Below, one piece after another: positions 45,952-58,507 of a stretch of 64,000 bases of DNA. A program made the position numbers and the translations under genes. This stretch comes from Collybiopsis luxurians FD-317 M1 (Eukaryota > Basidiomycota > Agaricomycetes > Agaricales > Omphalotaceae), in NCBI GenBank assembly GCA_000827265.1, contig KN834766.1, positions 755,368 to 819,367 on the forward strand. Reading direction: 5' to 3'. The notes below the pieces were generated by a model. That model was not told where the DNA came from and searched no databases. It saw nothing but the letters and a program-made list of their open reading frames with translations. Position 1 is the stretch's first letter, and the number at the start of each line of letters is the position of its first letter.

Positions 45952-46385
45952 TTTTTCTAAAATTCTAAGTGTTGATCCTGGGCAACCAAGCTGAATCGAA
46001 TGAGAGGAGTCTTCGCTAATGCCTGATTTGACTCACCGAGGTACAAGCCCGTCCAAACTGCTGGAAGATTGAGAAATAGAACGCAGGGGTAGTGCACAAG
46101 ACCGTGAAGGAAAAAAAACAAACAAGCAAAGAAAGCAGTAAACAAGAAATCACTAGCCCGCACACTCCCCGGACGGCCGGAGCTTTGAAGCGGCGCCGTG
46201 TATATACATATTTGGTAGAGCGTTCCGAATACGGTAGGTGATGTGCCCAACTTAAGTCTGCTCGCACACATTCCCGCTTGCCACTTCGAGAAAATTCAGA
46301 AAGGAACAAACGTGCTGAACCATATACACCACTCGGTGCTTCCCCGCAAACTTTATCAAACATGCCAACGATACAAAATTCAAGA
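45952..46385. other. Spacer between F-box paralogue 3 and ELP3
   Basis: Both neighbours are on the minus strand. A-rich run at 46108-46145; no gene. Confidence 0.5.
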
Positions 46386-48685
<2,300 letters not shown>

Positions 48686-49078
48686 TCCACGTTCAGAGGG
48701 TTAGAACAGCGTACCATCGACTTTGGATCCTTGGACCATTGGAATACCGAGATGTTCAAACTAGATGAGATTGCGATGAACTGAGATCTAATCTAGATGA
48801 ATAATTGTAAAGGGCGGAATAACCAGCGACGGTTGCCGATGATGGAGGTAAAGAAGCAAGTCAAGTCGACCAGATCAGGTCACGCGGAAAAAAAAATTTT
48901 CTGGCGAGTCAAAGCGTCGAATCTCAAATTTCACCGCGGTTGGATTGCGTTTGGATACATGCAAAATAAGAATAAATATTTCACTACTAATTACCCAAGT
49001 ACTTTATCCTATATCTACTATTATTAGTCAAGCATCAAAGGAGAGATCTTATATAAGTATACATTTCTGTCTTTGTAT
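48686..49078. other. Spacer between ELP3 and the secreted-protein gene
   Basis: ELP3 upstream and secreted-gene 3' flank, both minus strand. A-run near 48890. No gene. Confidence 0.5.
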
Positions 49079-50808
49079 TTATAATGGATAAAGAGAGACA
49101 TCATCAACGAAGACGTACGCAGGGGCGTTTCCACCAGTAAACTGGAGCTGATCGTTGCCCTTAGCAGTGACAGTGTACTGGTGAGGAGTCCACTGAGCGA
49201 ATCCGGGATGAAGCGTATCGATGGTCTGCCCGTTCCAGATAACCGCCAAGGTGGCGTTGGCCTCGTCCACCTGGCCAGAGTAGAAACTCGAATGGAAGAA
49301 CTGCAGAGTGTACGACGCGCCAGAATGGGTAGCAAGAGACTGGGTCGGCGCCAAAGTTCCGGGGAGCGAGTCAAAGTCAAAGGCAGAACCAAGAAGGGCG
49401 ACGGCGGATCCGGTGTGGGCGTAGGGTTGGTAGTTGAAGATGGATGCATCAAAGGTTCCACCGGCAGGGGAAGTTCCTTGCCAGTTGGCGTAGCTCGCAG
49501 TGAAGCAGAAGGGAACGTCGTCTCCCTCATCATCACAGGTGTATCCTTCAAAGCCTCCATCGACGACAATGTTCTGGCGTTTGTAGCCACGAGATTCGGT
49601 GACGACGAGGCTACCTTGTCCGTAGTTGACAGCAGTGGACTCATCAGCGACGATGTAGTACTGGAGAGAAAGTTTTAGCAAAGATCTTTTCAGGCTGATA
49701 AGGGATTGCTTGAACATACCATGGAGCAAGTGTAAGTAGTCGGGACACCGTTAACGACAGCTCTCCAGATATTGAAATACTGGCAAGCACCACCGACGGG
49801 ATCAGCGCCACGCTGGTTGCAAAGGGTGGCGCAAGCGTCAACGTCGTATTTGTCAAGGAAGGCGAAGCCCTATTTAAGACTGGAGAGTCAGTATAGAGGA
49901 CAAATTCTACAGGAAAATGACTTGCCATGTATCCCGGTGCATTGTTAGCTCCGTTAGTAGGTCCAAATACCAAATCGTAACCGGAAGGAGTAGCAGGGTC
50001 AACGAGTGACTTGGCAGCCCATCCACTGCTTTGTTGGATGTAGGTGAGACCACCGGGAGCAGGGTAGAGCTGTTGACCACCAAAGTTGGTCTTCTCAGTC
50101 GCGTTGTGGATATCAGCGTAGAGAGCACATTTGAGGTTGGATCCCTCGGAGAATTGATGGTCAAGCCCAGGATTGTTAAATTCGTAGTACAAGTTGGCGA
50201 ACACTGTGAGTAAGGTTTGATCAGTGGCTGGACAAAGGACGCGCGCTGGTGACTGCGGACTTACCACATCCGTCAACTGAATCACATTTCGCGAGACAGT
50301 CATCGATATCGTAGGTGGCGTTACTGACGACAGTGTAGGTCAAGTATGCGGTACCCTCGATAGACGCATCACGGTCATTGGGTCCCGTTCCCGTTCCCCA
50401 GAAAACCAACTCGTAGTTCGAATTGTTTCTGCGGGAGAGGTGTGAAGCAGCGCCAGTTAGACTACGACGCGACGTGGAAGCAACTGTCGCGTTGACCAAA
50501 TCACCATCGACTGCGGTGACCGTGGTGTCTGCGACAGGCTGATTGGGGGCGACATCAGTGGGTGCACCGGACTTTTGGTCGACCTGTTGAGCGGTAGAGG
50601 CGATAGCAGATGTGTCAGTGGTGGTACCATTGAAGTCTGCCGGGTCCGAGATCGTAGCCGGGACACCTTTATTAGCAGGGGCGACGAGGGCACACTCTGT
50701 GATAAACGATCGATGAGTATATTTTCATCAAGGAACCTAAGAGAAGAAATTACCTGCGAGTGAGACCGCGAGGCCAGCGAAGACTAAAAGTTGGGAAGGA
50801 GAGAACAT
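49079..50808 (-). CDS. Secreted fruit-body-specific-protein-A-like protein
   Basis: A five-exon gene from ATG 50808. The signal peptide is MFSPSQLLVFAGLAVSLA. A Thr/Ser-rich linker follows, then NYELVFWGTGTGPNDRDASIEG and a Cys-containing module (CLAKCDSVDGC, VFANLYYEFNN, LKCALYADIH, NFGGQQLYPAPGG). A second, similar module follows (GYDLVFGPTNGANNAPGYMG, CATLCNQRGADPVGGACQYFNIW, TTYTCSM), and a C-terminal beta-rich domain (DGGFEGYTC, FCFTASYANWQGTSPAGGTFD, GNDQLQFTGGNAP, VDDVSLYPL). I recall this layout from agaricomycete proteins annotated as fruit-body specific protein A. The paired Cys modules resemble PAN/apple folds. It is secreted and possibly cell-wall or carbohydrate associated (inference). 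Confidence 0.75.
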
Positions 50809-52303
50809 TGGAAGGAATGTGCAGTTCGAAACTTGCTACTTCCTCTCACAAATCCTCCCTGCTTTTATACCTCAGGACTGGTTTAGCTGTAGAATTCAAT
50901 GGAGGCAGTGGCGACAATTTTCTGCGCCGATAGTGTTGTACCTTAATAATTAAACGTCGCATATCCGGCCTTAGGACCCTGTTTGAGACGTCGAACCAAA
51001 GACAGTCGGTAGCATTCTGAGAAGGCAATGCGGCAATATCAAACTGAAAAAACCATTAAGGGCATTGACTTGGGGTAGCTTGTTAGCTTTATGGTTGCAC
51101 AGGTTACCCGAGGAACGTAGATCATCAAGCTAAAGCCAGGAAACTTCCTCGGTGGACGGATGCGATTGTGCATTAAGGATGAAGCCGGATTCCGCCACCT
51201 TTAGATCGTCCCTAAATTGGATGACATCAAGTCTTCATCAGCATTGAACACTCAGAGTAGCCATCTGCCATGAGCTGTAAGCTTGGCTTGAATCTGCGTT
51301 GCCAACTGACGAAGTCAGTACAGAAACTTGACGCGTACCTATCAGTACGATCGGTGGGCGCGCTCTAACCTGTGCCAGTGGTGAAACACCGACCTTAAAA
51401 GTTCGACAGCTCGAAACGAAATCATTCGCCGAGGTCATCCCCGCAGTGAAGATGTCTTGATGCGTACATTGCGCATGATAAAAGGTGATGTCCCAAAAAG
51501 GGAAAGTAACATCCAAACTTAGAATGTGATCGCTCTACATCGCGACTATCTTCCGAGTGAAGCCTCGAGCTTTGCAACCCCTGGCCTGGACTTCCTATAG
51601 TCAGGTCAGTGAGTCAGTCTCATACCTATTAACGTCGAGCGAAAGACCCAAACAGGCCCGAGGCTATGTTAGTTTGGCGTATGATAGGTTTGTGACAGTG
51701 TCCTGTAAAGCACGACGGTCTCCTCCCGCCCCAACATTCTTCGCTCTGCACCAGGAGGAACGTCTCTTTGGGCATGGCTCAAATTTCGACGGAGAAGGGT
51801 CGTTAACTTGAACATCCTAAGTGCCTTCATTTACAAGATCGAGACGTCGGCCCTCAGGCTCGAGCTTTGCAGAAACTCTGCTTAAAAAGTTCGCCACAAT
51901 TCCAGCGGGAGTAGATCTGTCACTAGGCCTGACTAGGATTGACTCGGCCCTACATCTATGAACTGGGAATGGTTGTTAAGTGATGGTGGTTCGGAGCAAG
52001 TCGGACCATGTCCAGCTTCAGCAGTGCATGGTAATTTAGCGCTCAACGGCGCCAGTTGCTCCTTACTCCCGACGCTCATCTCTCAACCTTTAATCACACA
52101 GCTGCAATCGCGCTGACTGCGACACTACTACAGCTTTACTGAGAGATCCAAGGGAACCGGAATTTTTCAGTTGCCTGTTCTTGAAAACGCGGCAGTCTCA
52201 CGTCTTGGCCTTAACAACCGCCAGGCCCGACGGGTAGTGGCGGGTAGTTGTATCGGCAACGACTAATTCTCCCCGAGCAACTATCTCCGTCTTTGCCTCG
52301 AAA
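50809..52303. other. Intergenic 1.5 kb
   Basis: A divergent promoter region between the secreted-protein gene (minus) and MDM12 (plus). A TTTTATAC near 50863 (minus sense GTATAAAA) is the likely TATA of the secreted gene. The rest has no supported gene. Confidence 0.5.
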
Positions 52304-53761
52304 ATGTCAATAGAGCTAGACTGGACTCTCTTGAATCCAGCTCTATCGGATACACTTGTCTCCTTGCTCAACAACACCCTCTCAAATACTACCCGTCCAT
52401 CTTTCATCGGTCCAGTTGAAGTTGTCTCGATTGAATTCGGTGAAAGGGCTCCGGAAGTAGAGTTGGTGGGTATGAGGGACATTTATCGAGATTTTTTGGA
52501 TGATGATGGCGAGGAAGGTCATGAGATTCCGTCTGAAGAATTGGAAGGGAATTTAGGGAGGGTGATTATGCATGGGAGGGAAGCGACTGAAGACGATGTC
52601 GACGGCTTTGAATGGGTTTCGCGTCGAGCTGCTCGGCGGGAAGAAGGACTGGCTTCGCTCCAGCAGCGGCCGATGAATATGTTTGCTTCGACGCCAGCAT
52701 TGCCCACATTGAACGGCCTGCATTCACCTCTCACTCCAAACTCATTACATTCACCATTAAACATGTATTCACCTCTACATAACTCGTTACATCCTGCCTT
52801 ACACCGAGCACATACGCCTTCCCATTTACATCTCCACGAAACTCGAGATATACTGAACCACAGACCTTCCTACTCGTACTCATCAGGGGCTAATTCTCCG
52901 TTCCGAAGACCACTCTCGAGTAGTTCGCTCCCGATTCCTCCTAACACCGCTCTGCCGACGATCCCCATGGGCCCTCCTTCTCCGTCCGGGTCCGATCAAT
53001 CTCTCGATGATGAGCCACATCCTCTGGAACATCGACAGTCATCATCACCAGACGAAAGTCAATCCTCTTCCGATCTTCCCCCACCTCCAGCCAACCCACA
53101 CCCAAATCTCCAGCTCCACTTCCATATCTCCTGGCACTCTGACCTCCGCATAACACTTACCACGTCTCTACTCATCAACTATCCTTCTCCCGGATTCATG
53201 TCGCTTCCCATAAAACTGAGCGTGACGGGTCTGGTATTCGAAGGGGAAGTCGTTGTCGGGTACGAGGGCGATCCAAGCTCCAGCGGCCGGAAGAATAAAC
53301 GGGGAAAAGACGGGAAGGATGAAGAGGAGGAACCTAACGGGACTGAGAGGAGGATACACTTATGTGTTTTGGATGAGCTAGACCCATATGGTCCAAAGGT
53401 CGACCGTCCGAAACGCGATTCGTTCGCTTCGGATTCACCTCCGCTTACACAGGACCATGGTGATCCACCACTCAGCAGCTCAACGACCCTCACTCCACCG
53501 AAAGACGATTCTGACCCCCTCGCGCTATCGCCCCCGTCCCCTCCTCGCCCTCATCATTATCCTTCGAACAAGCCCCTACCTATAGGTATCCGTCTCTTAC
53601 CGTCGATATTCATCGAGTCTGAGATTGGACAGGCGGATAAGCATGCGTTGAAGAATGTGAATAGGGTCGAGAGGTTTATACAGGATGTTATTAGGAAGAC
53701 GGTGGAAGAGGAATTGGTGTTTCCGAATTTTTGTACGATTGTTTTGGCTGGGGGTGAATAG
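52304..53761 (+). CDS. MDM12: Mdm12, ERMES complex subunit (SMP domain)
   Basis: A single exon of 485 residues. The N-terminal MSIELDWTLLNPALSDTLVSL and SFIGPVEVVSIEFGERAPEVEL...DIYRDFL are characteristic of Mdm12. Later come LQLHFHISWHSDLRITLTTSLLINYPSPGFMSLPIKLSVTGL and EGEVVVGYEG. The end has ADKHALKNVNRVERFIQDVIRKTVEEELVFPNF. Together these form the SMP lipid-transfer domain, split by long Ser/Pro-rich inserts (about residues 125-265 and 330-420) common in basidiomycetes. Mdm12 links Mmm1 (ER) and Mdm10/Mdm34 (mitochondrial outer membrane) and helps move phospholipid between ER and mitochondria. The 3' end was copied elsewhere in the window (60950-61270). Confidence 0.95.
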   Translation: MSIELDWTLLNPALSDTLVSLLNNTLSNTTRPSFIGPVEVVSIEFGERAPEVELVGMRDIYRDFLDDDGEEGHEIPSEELEGNLGRVIMHGREATEDDVDGFEWVSRRAARREEGLASLQQRPMNMFASTPALPTLNGLHSPLTPNSLHSPLNMYSPLHNSLHPALHRAHTPSHLHLHETRDILNHRPSYSYSSGANSPFRRPLSSSSLPIPPNTALPTIPMGPPSPSGSDQSLDDEPHPLEHRQSSSPDESQSSSDLPPPPANPHPNLQLHFHISWHSDLRITLTTSLLINYPSPGFMSLPIKLSVTGLVFEGEVVVGYEGDPSSSGRKNKRGKDGKDEEEEPNGTERRIHLCVLDELDPYGPKVDRPKRDSFASDSPPLTQDHGDPPLSSSTTLTPPKDDSDPLALSPPSPPRPHHYPSNKPLPIGIRLLPSIFIESEIGQADKHALKNVNRVERFIQDVIRKTVEEELVFPNFCTIVLAGGE

Positions 53762-54515
53762 GATTTGATTCTCGCCGAATATGTAGATCTAATGCAGAGC
53801 AAGAACTTGTATGATGTGAAGCATGCAAAAGTACGCTCAAGTCATGGTAGTGGCTGATTCGCTTTCTCCTCTCCTAGTACTTCGTCTGACAAACTTTTGG
53901 AAAGAAGTACGTCGATGATCAAAATTCTCGATGTCCTCTGAGTCGACTTGTTCGTGGTCCATTTGAATCGATCATTCGTTAGCTTAAATAATTGGATAGG
54001 TCACCGATGATGCAGATGCCGAGCGTATGCATGGAGTAGAACGCAACTTGGCTACTCGATGCTCTCCTCTCGAGACAGCTCCCTATTATTCACCGGCTGA
54101 ATCAGCCATCCAAAGCTTCCGCGCTCCTCAGTCTCCTAATATCTTCCATCCCAGTTAGAGTCGAGGAGTCCACTCGCAAATCCTGGCTGGAAGACTGCCA
54201 TCCACCGCTAAAGGCAAATGCCAGGCAGTTCGCCTCGCTTATTGGCTAAAAAAGACCCAAGAATAATCCCGATAAATTACTTGCTTTACGATCGATTCAG
54301 AACGATGATGGTAATATCTGCACCACTAGAGTCCTTTTTGTGATCGCTCTAGGCGCATGCGCATCATCATCGAGTTCGAGTAGGGGCCCAGGAGTCTAGG
54401 ACCAGCAGTATATAAACGCAAAGGAAACCAGTCGATTTTTCACTCAACACAAACACTCCATTCCAGGACTCGTATCTCTCGTATTATAAACAACCACTCT
54501 CGATAACTCTTCACC
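53762..54515. other. Intergenic between MDM12 and the TUDOR-domain gene
   Basis: No gene. TATATAAA at about 54409-54416 lies 100 bases before the ATG at 54516 and is the likely TATA box. Confidence 0.55.
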
Positions 54516-54966
54516 ATGTCTAGTGCCAACAACACCTCTTACTCCGTACGTATACCTGCGAGACTCTATTTTTGTCTCTTTGTGTCCCTCTCCGCTCACG
54601 AGAATACACAGGTCGGAGACCACGTAAAGTACCAAGCCGTCGGCGGTGGCAACAACGTTCCAAACTCTGCTACTCAAGGCGAGGTCACCGAAGTCATTAC
54701 CGGCAAGGAATCTGCTGGTGACGCCGGTGTTACAGTCAATGTAAGTCTCGCCTTGCCTATCTTTGTTTCGTGATGATTTTAAACGGTATATTTAGGCTTC
54801 ATCTGAGGATCCTCGATATGTTATCCGCAATGACAAGGTTTGTCTTGTTTATCTTTGACTATACTTGTTGGCGAGTAAATCGGTGGAATGCTGACTTTCA
54901 TTTTATTAATAGACTGGGAAGGAGACTGCTTATAAGGAGAGGAACATCGAGGGGACGACAGATTAG
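54516..54966 (+). CDS. HVA1/TUDOR-domain small protein
   Basis: Exons are 54516-54545, 54612-54740, 54796-54837 and 54913-54966, giving 84 residues. After MSSANNTSYS it reads VGDHVKYQAVGGG...ATQGEVTEVIT, ASSEDPRYVIRNDKTGKETAYKERNI. The VGDxVxY...G.V..V, then EDPRYVIRNDKTGKE(T)AYK pattern is that of the HVA1_TUDOR family (hypervirulence-associated protein, named from a Cryptococcus gene). It is a single small barrel, presumably cytosolic. The biochemical role of the family is not established as far as I know. Confidence 0.85.
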
Positions 54967-55808
54967 AGAGTCTAAATTGAATGAATCATGCCGAAGAAAT
55001 TTTGTATTACGGTTGTGAATAATTGTAGTCGCAGCGACTGTCTGTATTTCAAGCTTAAGCTGTGCTTGAGAATTTAAAGGAACGTATATCCGATCAAGTT
55101 TAGTCTCTGAATCATCTCCTTCCAAAGGTAGAAGCATATAATCTTGGTCCAAAAGATTACCCAATCTGTGGCTCGTTACTTATACCACGTCCAAGCCGAA
55201 TTTTGCTTAGATCGTAATCTTCCGAATCTGATCCCTCGGTTGTCCAGCAACCATGTTGTTCTCGTCTACATGGCTCATTACATTTCCCCAGGTAGTTGAC
55301 AGGGAAGTCAGCCCAGCTCAAAGTGAGTTCCCGTAGGAAAGACCACTGCCAACACGCTGTGCGCTGATACTCTATTACTGTCAACTGGTGTATCTGGTTT
55401 GGCGTTGTTGCGTCCACCTTAGTTCGGCCGTGTTTATTGTTCCTTCAGAAGACGGATCAGATGTAGAGGGCCGCTCGGCGGGAAGCAGAGATAGATTGAT
55501 ATTATGCCATGCCAAATTATTTCCGACATAATATTGTGTTCCCTATTGCCTCTGCGGCCTACAACGACAGCGAAGGAACAGCCATATCGTAGAGCCACGA
55601 AGTATGACCAGTGTCTTAACTGCAACCCCCACAATGGTGTCTGTAGGTTCAATGGGTTTGGAGGAACTTCCTGGAAGTGCTGGCAGAAGAAGAAAAGAGG
55701 CTCGTGTTATTTGAGGTCACGGTATGATTGCTGGGCGCAGCTTCCCCAGACCTGAGAAGGCATAGTCAAAATTGATAAAATAAAATAATTTACCACGGTT
55801 CTTCTACC
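54967..55808. other. Intergenic with a Cys-rich open frame
   Basis: The plus-strand frame 55504-55755 ends in a Cys/Trp-rich stretch (QCLNCNPHNGVCRFN, SWKCW, SCYLRSRYDCW) with six cysteines in about 40 residues. It lacks a signal peptide and any paralogue, so I do not call it a gene. Confidence 0.3.
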
Positions 55809-58507
55809 TTAACCCTGCATAGTCGCAGGAGAAACAGACCTCAGCGTGGCGGGAGAATACCCAGGTAGCGGCTCATCACTGAGGCTATGCGCCCATGCCG
55901 AATTTTGCTGAGACTGCAAAAGAGCAATCCGCTCTGTCATCATCTGGATCTAATCCCTCATTTGTTCAACATTTTCATCGTCATCTGCACTCCTCCTCCC
56001 GCTTCTCTGCTGCCGCACAGTATTTGGCTGTGAAGTGAGCCTGGCTGAAGACGAATCTCCGGAAGAAGGGACAAGCTCCCTGGCCTCAGTCCTTAGCAGT
56101 TGAATTTCCTCCTTAATCATATTTATTTGGTGTTCTAGCTCCCAGTGTTGCATCTGCCGCCGCTCTGTTTTTGGATTGGTTGCTGCAGGACCCACTGAAA
56201 AGGAAGATGTTTCATAGGGCACTGAGGGACTCGACAGAAAAAGGTGAGATTCAGGGGACCTTAGGGCTGTTGAGAGAGTGGAAGCTAATTTTTCAGTGGG
56301 TGCTCCAGAAGTGTTAGATGCATATGAGTGGGTTGACACCATACTGCGTGTTGCTGCCGGTGGAGCGGTATTTCCTATTGAGAAGCTGGTGTCGCCGGCG
56401 ACGGTAATAGAATAGCCCAATTATGATGCCACCAAAAACAGCCAATCCCCCAACTATAGGTCCGACAATAACACCTTTGGTATTGGATTTAGAAGAACCA
56501 GTAGCTGAAGATGATGGGCTGGGTAAGGACAAGGTGATACCCGCAGCTTCCAAGTCCTGGAATCTTGGGAACAGTAAATTTTGAAACTTGTGGGATGGGC
56601 CATCGCACTTCGCGCATGGCGTGTACGAGTCCGGACATACACACACAAAAAATTGTACCGACACAGAGCTCTGTATACGTGAATTTTACCACAATACTGT
56701 ATACAAATTGTAAGATACAAACACTAAAAAACATAACCTTTGTTCATCAAAGCAATGAGTTTTATCTTCCACCTATCGCTATCATCCTCAATCTCCCACA
56801 CATCGTAGTCAAATTCAACTGCCAAAATAACACTAATAGAGAGGTCCCTGCAGATAATGATAATGAAGACAGAACCCTTATTCCCATTCTTTTAAGCATT
56901 GATGTTGACACGAACCACCTGATCCTGCAAAATATCTCTGATCTCTACACGGCATGAGGTTGAGACAATGCCTAGAGTGTGAAGGTCACGAAGGGAGAGA
57001 AGACAGAGAATGGGATCTGACAAAAATATTGTAGAACTAAATGAAGACAAAGAGCTAGTAAGTGACCAGTGGGCGCAAAGAAAGGAAGTGGAATCACAAG
57101 ACAATCTCAAACTTAGATAAAGATGCAGAATGTTGGTCAACCATGGGTGGAAGGAAGGGTGAGGAAGAGAAATGAAAGAGAAGATTTTATGCAGATAAAA
57201 ATTCAAATGGGAAGTAATAAAAAATGTAAGACACAAAGAGAAGAACAGGGGGGTGGGTCATAAAAAAAAATAAATTGATAACGAGAAGGAAGGGATAGTG
57301 ATGAAACAGGGAATAGACATCAAGGAAGCACAATGTACCAACTGAAATGTAAATGAGACAGAAGAGTCCATAAACGGAACCTCCTCCGGTGGGTGATAGC
57401 CTCGGAGCAAGGGGTATAACAAAATTTCCATAGAGAGAGCCGGATGTGAGATGAGCAGCAGCAATTGGGTTCAAGCTGGTCGGGGTTGGCGAGTGACAGT
57501 ACGACGACATGTTTTCCTTTAAAATTTTTATTTATTTTTTTGAAACATGTTGCTGCGACCCTTGCGCATACGAATGCTCGCGATCAATTTCCCTCGAAGG
57601 ATATTGACCATACGGTTGGGGATTGTGATGGGAAGGAGTTGGAGTTAGAGTAGGCAGAAACACACAATCAAGGCGAATGGAGAAATAAAAGGTGAAGGGA
57701 CACGGAGAGGACGGAGGCCATGGTGGTCAAGTAGGTCACGCACATAACAAGCATCACAAAAGAAGTGACACATCCAAAGATGGGGAAAAAATGACAAACG
57801 TGGGAAAATGGTCAAGTCCGCTGCAAGACGACTCCTTCATTTCATTCCGAACTCATAACATGTGTGGGTTTAGGAAGGCACAGACGTATACAATGCATAG
57901 TCAAAATTGACCCAAATTTTTTCATCAGTGAGCCCAGATGTTGATATCACCATCTCGTGTGTGGCATTCTCCAAGCCTGCAGCAGAAAATACCAGAGCAT
58001 TAAATTGAAAGTCTGGAGCAGTAGGGTCTGGTCCGTGACCAAATGTTCCAACTATTGAACCATCGAGAGTGAAATTGGCAGCAGTTGTTGCAATGAAACC
58101 CGGTGGGGGAGCATTTGCAAGGATGAAGAAAATATAAATAGCAGTACCTTGATGATCTCATTGGAATTTGGACAAATAAATAAGCAGGGTGCTATCGCTC
58201 ACCAGGAAATTCAAATGTTATGGACATATTGCTGTAAATTGTAATTATCAGGTCTAAATGTTGCCGCTGTCCAGGTTCCATTGAAGGCCTCTGAATTAGC
58301 AGGCAGAAGAACACAATCTATGCATGTAGTAATGTTCTCCCAGACACCAGGCGTTGTTGGTAAATATACTGGCTTTGCTCCAGTCACAGGGTCCCCGAGG
58401 GAATCATCAATAGAGCGATTGACAGCGTTGCTAGAAACCAAGGGAATATTTGAAAGACAGACAAAAAGTAAAAGGACATTCAAAGTGAGAAGCGGAACAA
58501 AAAACAT
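55809..58507 (-). pseudogene. Decayed paralogue of the single-pass membrane protein at 61769-62951
   Basis: Compared with the intact copy, the start (ATG 58507, MFFVPLLTLNVLLLF signal peptide), ectodomain (YLPTTPGVWE, FNGTWTAATFRP, then TAIYIFFILAN, AANFTLDGSIVGTF, WVNFDYALYT) and membrane helix (GVIVGPIVGGLAVFGGIIIGLFYY then RRRR) are all recognisable. Lesions: a frameshift near 58211-58235, before the conserved MSIT(F) motif; a 1.3-kb insertion in the second intron (about 56590-57865); a frameshift near 56314-56330 after the helix; and an in-frame TAG at 55950-55952. Beyond that stop the C-terminus still reads SDEPLPGYSP, matching SDEPPPRYSP of the intact copy. A tail coiled coil (LEHQINMIKEEIQLLRTEA) is longer than in the other copy. 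The number of independent breaks argues for a pseudogene. Confidence 0.75.
56590..57865. mobile_element. 1.3-kb insertion in an intron, element type unknown
   Basis: The homologous intron of the intact paralogue is 50 bases long (62271-62320); here the same intron ends are about 1.3 kb apart. Start and end bases of the intron still match the short version. The inserted sequence shows no inverted ends that I can see and only short open frames, including a minus-strand one at 57187-57510. Confidence 0.5.

Noticed and set aside
56892..57510. Minus-strand open frames inside the 1.3-kb insertion
   Set aside because: Short, hydrophobic or low-complexity, mutually overlapping, with no family character.
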